Positions 5,501 through 10,235 of a stretch of 10,235 nt of DNA are shown in pieces. Source of the stretch: JAWLCQ01 sp041687095 (GTDB lineage: Bacteria; Planctomycetota; Phycisphaerae; SM23-33); contig JAWLCQ010000170.1 of assembly GCA_041687095.1 (NCBI GenBank), positions 1-10,235 on the forward strand, read 5' to 3'. Positions within the stretch are counted from its first letter, which is position 1. Each line of letters begins with the position of its first letter. The notes below the pieces were generated by a model. That model searched no databases. It saw only the letters and a program-made list of their open reading frames with translations, and had not been told where the DNA came from. The translations under genes were made by a program, and so were the position numbers.

Positions 5501-5607
5501 GGGTGCCACCCTCAAGCCGCATGCGGTTCGCGGCTTGGGGGTGCTGCCCCCCCTCGGGGCCGTGGCACCCCCAAGCGGCAAACAGCGCCGCTTGAGGGTG
5601 GCACCCC
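5501..5607. repeat. Nested inverted repeat in the leader region
   Basis: The outer arms GGGTGCCACCCTCAAGCCGC (5501-5520) and 5587-5606 pair at 19 of 20 positions. Inside, GGCTTGGGGGTGC (about 5532-5544) pairs with GCACCCCCAAGC (5565-5576), and CCGCATGCGG is a small palindrome at the base of the first arm. The motif GTGCCACCC...GGGTGGCAC thus occurs in several orientations. It lies between the candidate promoter and the zinc-ribbon gene, ending about 40 bp before the ATG. It could be a dispersed palindrome, an attenuator-like leader structure, or both. Confidence 0.75.
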
Positions 5608-5647
5608 GGGAACGGTTACAGAGAGCGGAAGTCACAAGGAGTAGTAG

Positions 5648-6937
5648 ATGTACGCATTCGCTTGTCCATCGTGTGCGAAACAGGTTCCGTCTCCCCGTCC
5701 GGCCAAGGGGGCGCAGGTGAAGTGTCCGCAGTGCGGGGCGACCTTCCAGGGTTCGACGCTGGAACTGCCCGATCCGCCGCAGGACCCGCTGGCGGTGCTG
5801 CAGGGCGGGGCGGCGGCGTCCGCTCCCCGTCGGGTGGCGGGCGGGAGTGCTTCCCCGTCCGCGGCCTTTGTCTACGAGGCCGCCGCGCCCGCCCGGGTCG
5901 CCGCGTCCCCCAAGGCCGCCGCGCCCGCCCGGGCCGCCGCGCCCGCCGGAACCGCCCCCCCCGCCTACCGCGCCATGCCCAAGCGGGACAGCACCCCGGC
6001 GATGATCATCGCCATCGCGGGCATCGTCCTGATCTTCGCGGCGGTGTTCGGCATTCGCTGGTACGTCAACCACACCTACTACGTCGAAACCAACGAGGCG
6101 GGGGCGACGGTCTTCGAGGGCTGGCTGACGAACGAGGAGGCGGCCGCCCGGAAGGCGGCGCTGGAGAAGAAGAAGGATGTCGTCATTGAGCGCATGACGG
6201 CCGCGGCGCCCAGTTTCTTCGGGGACAAGAACCCCCAGGCGAACTCCGATGACGACCTGCTGGCCGTTAACGGCCCGGCGATGGGCACGCCCGCGGTTCG
6301 GAGCGTTCAGAAACTCGCCAAGGGCGACCCGCGGATTGCCCTGTTGCTGTGGGAGGCGGTGGGGGACCCGATGGCCAACAACACCGGCGGGTACATCGTG
6401 GGCGAGATCCGCAACGAGCACGACGTCCCCGCCCGCGAGATCCGCCTGACGGTGCAGCTCCTGGCGGCCGACGGGGAGCTGATCGTCAGCTACATCACCA
6501 CGATCCGTTACGTGCCCTCGAAGGGCAATGCCCGCTTCAGCATTCCGTGGCGGGGCGTGGCGAAGGACAACATCGCCAAGATCGAGATCGCCGCCGAGAC
6601 CGAGAAGCTCACCTCCCACAAGGACGTCTGGGAGATCTCGCTGGATGGCATGACCACCGAGGTCCGTGACGAGTGGGTCTACGTCGTCAAGGGCCCCGTC
6701 AAGAGCCCGCGCAGCTACGAGGTCTTCGAGGCGTCGGTCTACGGGGAGTTCTATGATCGGGAGGGCGTGCTTCTCGGGTCGGGCACCGGGCAGTTGGAGT
6801 CCGGGTACAAGGGCCGCATCGGGCCGGGCAAGACCGCGTTCTTCGTCCTGGACTTCGACACGCGGACCAGCGCCCGCGAGGTCATCCCGCAGAACGTGGC
6901 GAGCTACCGCCTCTGCCTGGTCGCCGACAAGGAGTAG
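5648..6937 (+). CDS. Zinc-ribbon, single-TM protein with FxLYD-like C-terminal domains
   Basis: A 429-residue protein. It starts with an MJ0042-type zinc ribbon, CPSC (Cys6, Cys9) and CPQC (Cys26, Cys29), which should bind one zinc. Next comes an Ala/Pro-rich linker (about 50-115) with a 12-residue tandem repeat, then one membrane helix near 118-140 (MIIAIAGIVLIFAAVFGIRW). The remainder should be extracytoplasmic. A region near 245-310 (GGYIVGEIRNEHDVPAREIR) resembles the FxLYD/DUF3426-type beta domain, and a second similar region follows (DEWVYVVKGPVKS, SVYGEFYDREGVLLGSGT). Basic residues before the helix predict the zinc ribbon in the cytoplasm. The family is common but of unknown role, perhaps sensing or scaffolding at the envelope. 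AAGGAG at 5636-5641, six bases before the ATG, fixes the start. The rhomboid gene follows after 18 bp, so the two are probably co-transcribed. Confidence 0.85.
   Translation: MYAFACPSCAKQVPSPRPAKGAQVKCPQCGATFQGSTLELPDPPQDPLAVLQGGAAASAPRRVAGGSASPSAAFVYEAAAPARVAASPKAAAPARAAAPAGTAPPAYRAMPKRDSTPAMIIAIAGIVLIFAAVFGIRWYVNHTYYVETNEAGATVFEGWLTNEEAAARKAALEKKKDVVIERMTAAAPSFFGDKNPQANSDDDLLAVNGPAMGTPAVRSVQKLAKGDPRIALLLWEAVGDPMANNTGGYIVGEIRNEHDVPAREIRLTVQLLAADGELIVSYITTIRYVPSKGNARFSIPWRGVAKDNIAKIEIAAETEKLTSHKDVWEISLDGMTTEVRDEWVYVVKGPVKSPRSYEVFEASVYGEFYDREGVLLGSGTGQLESGYKGRIGPGKTAFFVLDFDTRTSAREVIPQNVASYRLCLVADKE
5877..5948 (+). repeat. In-frame 36-bp tandem repeat in the linker
   Basis: Two adjacent 36-bp units (5877-5912 and 5913-5948) match at 31 of 36 positions, including 21 identical bases in a row. 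They encode EAAAPARVAASP and KAAAPARAAAPA. The repeat lies in the flexible linker between the zinc ribbon and the membrane helix, so copy number would change only spacer length. Confidence 0.85.
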
Positions 6938-6955
6938 GCCCCGCGCCGAAACGAC

Positions 6956-8164
6956 ATGATCATCCCCATCCGCACCGACTACCGGCTGTCCCGCACACCG
7001 TGGGTGAACTACGGGCTGCTCGCGGTGAACGTCCTGCTGTTCCTCCTGCAGTTCAACGGGACGTCCGCGGCGAACCTGGTCCGCGTGGGGAACTGGCTGC
7101 TGCAGCCCAGCCGCCCGGAGATCCACCAGTTCTTCACCTCGGTGTTCCTGCACGGGTCGCTCCTGCACCTCATCGGGAACATGGTCTTCCTGTGGGTGTT
7201 CGGGAACGCCATCAATGACCGCTTCGGGCACATCGGGTACCTCGCGTTCTACCTCGCGGGGGGCGTGCTCGCGGGGGTGGGCTACATCATCATGAGCGGG
7301 GACGCGCCCGTTCTGGGCGCGTCGGGGGCCATCGCGGCCGTCACGGGGGCGTACCTGGTCCTCTTCCCCCGCACCCGCGTCACGTGTCTGGTGCTGCTCC
7401 TGTACGTCCTGGTGCCCTTCGAAATCCCCGCGTTGTTCTTCCTGCTGTTCCAGATCCTCTTCGAGATCTACATGTCCGCCCAGGTGCTGGGCGGGGCGCA
7501 GGTCACCGTCGCCCACTGGGCGCACAGCAGCGGGTACTTCTACGGGATCGCCGTCGCTGCGATCCTGCTGGCGACGCGGCTGCTGCCGCGCGACCCGTTC
7601 GACCTGCTGAGCCTCCTGCACGCCACCCACCGCCGCCATCGCTACCGCCGCATGGTCTCCGGGGGCTATGACCCCTTTGGGGCAGGCCTGCCCGGACAGA
7701 ACCACGGCGGCCATGGGCCCCGCCACGTCGAGTCCCGCACCGTCGGGTCCGCCCCTGCGGCCGGGGCGGCCGGCCGGGAGTTCGAACTCCGCCGCGACAT
7801 CGCCGAAGCCTTCTCCCGCAACGACCTCACCGCCGCCGCCGACCTTTACCTCCGCCTCCTCCAGGTCGCCGACGACGCCGTCCTCTCCCGCCGCCAACAG
7901 CTCGACGTCGCCAACCAGCTCATGGCCTCCGAACTCTACCCCCAGGCCGCCGACGCCTACGAACGCTTCCTCAAGCACTACCCCGACTACGAGCACCGCG
8001 GCGACATCCACCTGTTGCTCGGGATGCTTCATGGCCGATACCTGGAGCAGTACGACCGCGCCGAGGCCGACCTCCAGCAGGCCCTGGAGCACCTGCACGA
8101 CGCGAGAAAGATCGAGATGGCCCGCAACGACCTCGACGCCGTCCGCCGACGCCGACGCGCGTGA
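6956..8164 (+). CDS. Rhomboid intramembrane serine protease with TPR-like tail
   Basis: A 402-residue inner-membrane protease that cleaves transmembrane substrates. The core (about 1-215) has six membrane segments. Key residues are visible: His71 and Asn75 in LHLIGNMVFLWVFG, the catalytic Ser123 in GASGAIAA, and the catalytic His190 in AHWAHSSGYFYG. Most bacterial rhomboids have HxGG after this His; here it is HSSG. A polar His/Gly/Arg-rich linker (about 215-270) leads to a helical tail (about 276-395) with TPR-like pairs (DVANQLMASELYPQAADAYE, ADLQQALEHLHDARK). The tail should be cytoplasmic and may bind partners or substrates. Leu codons switch from mostly CTG in the core to almost only CTC in the first part of the tail. 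The N-terminus MIIPIRTDYRLSRTPWVNYG is typical of this rhomboid group and fixes the start, although no good RBS is present. This suggests translation coupled to the upstream gene, whose stop is 18 bp away. Confidence 0.9.
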   Translation: MIIPIRTDYRLSRTPWVNYGLLAVNVLLFLLQFNGTSAANLVRVGNWLLQPSRPEIHQFFTSVFLHGSLLHLIGNMVFLWVFGNAINDRFGHIGYLAFYLAGGVLAGVGYIIMSGDAPVLGASGAIAAVTGAYLVLFPRTRVTCLVLLLYVLVPFEIPALFFLLFQILFEIYMSAQVLGGAQVTVAHWAHSSGYFYGIAVAAILLATRLLPRDPFDLLSLLHATHRRHRYRRMVSGGYDPFGAGLPGQNHGGHGPRHVESRTVGSAPAAGAAGREFELRRDIAEAFSRNDLTAAADLYLRLLQVADDAVLSRRQQLDVANQLMASELYPQAADAYERFLKHYPDYEHRGDIHLLLGMLHGRYLEQYDRAEADLQQALEHLHDARKIEMARNDLDAVRRRRRA

Positions 8165-8182
8165 GACACGGTTCCGCCAACG

Positions 8183-8203
8183 CCCCCGGACGCAGTCCGG
8201 GGG
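8183..8203. terminator. GC hairpin after the rhomboid gene
   Basis: A perfect 9-bp stem, CCCCCGGAC/GTCCGGGGG, with a 3-nt loop begins 18 bp after the rhomboid stop. No U-run follows, so it may be an inefficient or non-canonical terminator, or merely protect the 3' end of the message. Transcription may continue into the next membrane gene. Confidence 0.4.
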
Positions 8204-8338
8204 GTGGCGTCGGAGCACGGACACGCCCTCCTGCCGCGGGACGTCATCCCTCGACGCCGTCGGGGGCCGTTCGCCTCCGGGTGCGACGCGCGGTGGATGG
8301 GCGTGAAGCCCTCTCCTGACGGGCCGATCACGGAACGG

Positions 8339-9160
8339 ATGCCGCCCATGATGGACCAGATACGACAGTTCCTCTCGCAGCTCGAGTCCCTGCAGATCCA
8401 CGTTCCCGACCTGCCGCCCTGGGCCTTCGCGGGCACAGCAGTGGGGGGGCTCGTTGTGGGGGCCCTGCTGCTCCTGTGGGGACGCAAGCTCTCCCGGATC
8501 CTCATGGCCGCGTGGGGCGCGGGCGTGGGGTGGGGGGCCGGATACCTGCTGCTCCCGTACATTCCCGCCCCTCCCCTCGCCATCCACGCCGCCTCCGCCG
8601 TCGTGCTGGCGTTGATCTTCGCGGCGTTGGCGTCGTTGCTTTGGGCGCTGCTGGCGGGGCTGCTGCTGGCGGTGGTGTCGGGGGCGTTCCTGGCGGGGTT
8701 CGTGGTGTGGCAGTGGCTGCAGCGGATGCAGGAGGCCCTGCAGGCGCAGACGCCCACGGACGATCCCGCCGCCGCCAACCGGACCGCCGAACGCCTCGCC
8801 GAGCTGTCCCGCGAGGTCTGGCAGGCGAATGGCCCGCTGCTGGTGGGCGTGGCGGCGGGGGTGTTCCTGCTGCCCCTGATCCTGCTGATCGTTCGCCCGC
8901 GATGGGCGACGATCTTCTCGACCTCGCTGCTGGGGGCGGTGAAGGTGACGGGGGCCGCCCTGCTGGGCGTGGCGCTGCTGAACGCGGGCTGGGGGGAGGC
9001 GGCGACGCGGATCTGGTGGGCGCCAGCGGTGCTGGCGGGCGTGCTGCTGGGGTTCGGGCTGGTGGTGCAGGGGCGGGCGGCGAGGCGAGCGAAAGCCCCC
9101 GCGAACGCACCGGCCGCTCCCCCGCCTCCGCAGAAACCCCAATCCCAATCCGGGCAATAA
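8339..9160 (+). CDS. Multi-pass membrane protein, DUF4203-like arrangement
   Basis: A 273-residue hydrophobic protein of unknown function. About seven membrane segments are visible, near residues 28-48, 54-74, 81-103, 104-124, 165-186, 193-213 and 224-243. A charged, cytosolic-looking or periplasmic loop lies near 128-164 and a Pro/Ala/Gln-rich tail near 250-273. The segments are rich in Gly at helix-packing spacing (AGTAVGGLVVGALLLLWG, WGAGVGWGAGYLLL). The WGRKLSRILM turn between the first two helices parallels HGWKIFKLLV in the next gene, so the two may be distant paralogues. I chose the ATG at 8339. ATGs at 8348 and 8351 are equally possible, and the in-frame GTG at 8204 would add a basic, non-conserved-looking stretch running through the hairpin region. 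No clear RBS decides among them. The start is uncertain, the frame is not. Confidence 0.7.
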   Translation: MPPMMDQIRQFLSQLESLQIHVPDLPPWAFAGTAVGGLVVGALLLLWGRKLSRILMAAWGAGVGWGAGYLLLPYIPAPPLAIHAASAVVLALIFAALASLLWALLAGLLLAVVSGAFLAGFVVWQWLQRMQEALQAQTPTDDPAAANRTAERLAELSREVWQANGPLLVGVAAGVFLLPLILLIVRPRWATIFSTSLLGAVKVTGAALLGVALLNAGWGEAATRIWWAPAVLAGVLLGFGLVVQGRAARRAKAPANAPAAPPPPQKPQSQSGQ

Positions 9161-9316
9161 GCCGACACAGTAGATGTGGGCGTATGGTGCGCCCGCACAG
9201 CGACGCAGCCGAGAGGCTCGTTTGCAGCACAGGGCACCAGGGCGCGAGGTCGAGTGCCTCCGCATCCCGCCCGGTGCGCAAGAGCGTTTCGGTGCGGCGA
9301 GTCAGGTCTTTGCAGC
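9161..9316. other. Spacer between the two membrane genes
   Basis: A gap of 156 bp. The frame of the next gene stays open back to 9176 but encodes an Arg/Pro/Cys-rich stretch unlike either neighbour, so I leave it out of the gene. TATGGT at 9183-9188 could be a -10 box, with CCGACA at 9162-9167 as a poor, closely spaced -35. Several short GGTGCGC repeats are present. No RNA gene is recognised. Confidence 0.4.
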
Positions 9317-10066
9317 ATGTACGACCTGCTGGCACAAAACCCGTCGTTCCCGTTCCCCCGGCCGCAGGCGGTCCCGACGGACCAGATCTCCGACCGCCTC
9401 GGGGCGCTGCGGATCCCCAGCGTCGAGGAGTACCTCGACGCGCTGTCGAACCTCCACGTCCTCTGGGCGGTCCTCCTCGTCGCCTTCGGCCTGGTGTACC
9501 TGCTGCACGGGTGGAAGATCTTCAAGCTCCTCGTGGAGATCAACGCCGCCATCCTTGGGGCCATGGTCGGGCACACCGTCGCGTCGGCCGTCGGGGTCGA
9601 CGACCGCGCCCCCATCTTCGCCGCCATTGGGGGGGCGGTCGTCTTCGCCGTCCTCGCCTGGCCGATGATGAAGTACGCCATCAGCCTCATGGGCGGGCTG
9701 GCGGGGAGCTTCGTGGGCTACGGGGTGTGGACGTACGTCGCCCGCCTGGTGGGGCGCCCCGACCTGGTCAACACCTACGCCTGGACCGGTGTGCTCATCG
9801 GGCTCATCACGCTGGGGTTGCTGGCGTTCGTGATCTTCCGCTTCGTCGTCATGGTCTTCACGTCGTTCCAGGGCTCGCTGATGACGGTGAGCGGGCTCAT
9901 CTGCCTGCTGCTGAAGTACGACCGCGTCGCCGCCGCCCTCACCGACGCCCTGACCGAGAACGTCCACCTCATGCCCCTGCTGGTGGGGATCCCGGCGATC
10001 GTGGGGATCGTGGCGCAGCACACGGCGGCGTCGAAGAAGGGCGGCAAGAAGAAGCCCGAGGGGTAG
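9317..10066 (+). CDS. Multi-pass membrane protein, DUF4203/TMEM198-like
   Basis: A 249-residue inner-membrane protein of unknown function. After a polar N-terminus of about 45 residues it has roughly seven membrane segments, beginning near 48-64, 70-90, 97-115 and 118-138, with others near 150-170, 172-195 and 215-233. It ends in a basic KKGGKKK tail. The first part (LHGWKIFKLLVEINAAILG, then MVGHTVASAVGVDDRAP) resembles the DUF4203 arrangement of a helix, a basic turn and a Gly-rich helix. The second pair (WPMMKYAISLMGGLAGSFVG) looks like an internal duplication of the same unit. The ATG at 9317 begins MYDLLAQNPSFPF; it has only a weak AGG upstream, but the residues before it look non-coding. 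The gene follows a similar membrane gene in the same direction. A strong hairpin lies 22 bp after the stop. Confidence 0.8.
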   Translation: MYDLLAQNPSFPFPRPQAVPTDQISDRLGALRIPSVEEYLDALSNLHVLWAVLLVAFGLVYLLHGWKIFKLLVEINAAILGAMVGHTVASAVGVDDRAPIFAAIGGAVVFAVLAWPMMKYAISLMGGLAGSFVGYGVWTYVARLVGRPDLVNTYAWTGVLIGLITLGLLAFVIFRFVVMVFTSFQGSLMTVSGLICLLLKYDRVAAALTDALTENVHLMPLLVGIPAIVGIVAQHTAASKKGGKKKPEG

Positions 10067-10088
10067 GAAGAATTGCGGATTGGTAACC

Positions 10089-10124
10089 CTTCACGCCTTC
10101 GCAAACAGCAGCGAAGGCGTGAAG
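10089..10124. terminator. 14-bp hairpin after the last gene
   Basis: A perfect stem, CTTCACGCCTTCGC (10089-10102) with GCGAAGGCGTGAAG (10111-10124), and an 8-nt loop. It starts 22 bp after the stop at 10066. It is followed by AAAA rather than a U-run on the plus strand, so a classical intrinsic terminator is not certain. The position and stem strength still favour a 3'-end role. Confidence 0.55.
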
Positions 10125-10143
10125 AAAAGGGCTCATCGGGATC

Positions 10144-10169
10144 CGAAGGCGGGAGAGGCGAAGGCGGGA
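10144..10169 (+). repeat. Short direct repeat CGAAGGCGGGA
   Basis: The 11-mer occurs at 10144-10154 and 10159-10169, a 15-bp period. Its CGAAGGCG core also forms the right arm of the adjacent hairpin (10112-10119), so the same octamer appears three times within about 60 bp. No gene is present here. Confidence 0.6.
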
Positions 10170-10187
10170 TGGGCGCAGGGAGCCTCG

Positions 10188-10235
10188 AAAAAGGGGACTG
10201 GCTCCGCAGCGGCATGCTTCTTGCCGCGCAGGTGC
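10188..10235 (-). repeat. REP-like hairpin, copy 4 (cut by window end)
   Basis: Same family as 1681-1759, in opposite orientation: AAAAAGGGGACTGGCTCCG on the left, then apical stem GCGGC (10209-10213)/GCCGC (10223-10227) around a 9-nt loop, then GCAGGTGC. The final CTGTCCCCTTTT expected from the other copies lies beyond the window. The opposite orientation may mean it serves a convergent gene to the right. Confidence 0.8.

Noticed and set aside
8204..8338. GTG-initiated N-terminal extension of the first multi-pass membrane protein
   Set aside because: It starts inside the hairpin loop-out region after the rhomboid gene, has no RBS and encodes an Arg/Pro-rich stretch unlike the membrane protein.
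5441..9265. A very long open frame on the minus strand (about 1270 codons)
   Set aside because: It lies antisense to three well-supported genes and part of a fourth, translates to His/Gln/Arg/Pro-rich low complexity and has no domain. Such antisense frames are expected in GC-rich coding DNA.
9176..9316. N-terminal extension of the last membrane protein
   Set aside because: The frame is open but the residues are Arg/Pro/Cys-rich with codon use unlike the gene. MYDLLAQNP at 9317 is a more natural start.

Overview
The window is very GC-rich, with G/C-ending codons in every convincing gene. It combines a formylglycine sulfatase, a large single-domain TauE/SafE exporter, an MJ0042-type zinc-ribbon membrane protein, several TATGCT-like -10 boxes and many intergenic palindromic repeats. 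This suggests a member of the Planctomycetota, perhaps Phycisphaerae, in an ordinary chromosomal region. That placement is inference from gene content and style; no rRNA or other phylogenetic marker is present.

Layout. Positions 1-839 hold no credible gene and are built from dispersed repeats: a REP-like hairpin, a 99-bp direct repeat pair and inverted GATGAACACAGAT motifs. On the plus strand follow a TerB-like/helical-repeat protein (888-1673), a REP-like hairpin, a heptamer array and a sulfatase (1910-3310). A third REP-like hairpin separates the sulfatase from a convergent minus-strand gene for a CsgG/TolB-N-like lipoprotein (3404-4447). Behind that gene, also on the minus strand, lies a TauE/SafE permease (4537-5367). 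A divergent intergenic region (5368-5647) carries two overlapping candidate promoters and a large nested inverted repeat. The plus strand then runs through a zinc-ribbon/TM/FxLYD-like protein (5648-6937), a rhomboid protease with a TPR-like tail 18 bp downstream (6956-8164), and two multi-pass membrane proteins that look like distant paralogues (8339-9160 and 9317-10066). The window ends with a strong hairpin and a fourth, truncated REP-like element.

How the parts may work together. The last four plus-strand genes are all membrane genes in one direction and could form an envelope-related module. The rhomboid and the single-pass zinc-ribbon protein are the best candidates for a functional pair. 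The sulfatase and the TauE/SafE exporter share a sulfur theme but sit in separate transcription units. The most striking non-coding signal is the four-copy REP-like family. Its ends are conserved, its 9-nt loop varies, and one apical stem base pair shows a compensatory change. Three copies lie just downstream of stop codons and probably serve as terminators. No transposase or other mobile-element gene is in the window, and I found no convincing, clearly new defence or mobile system.
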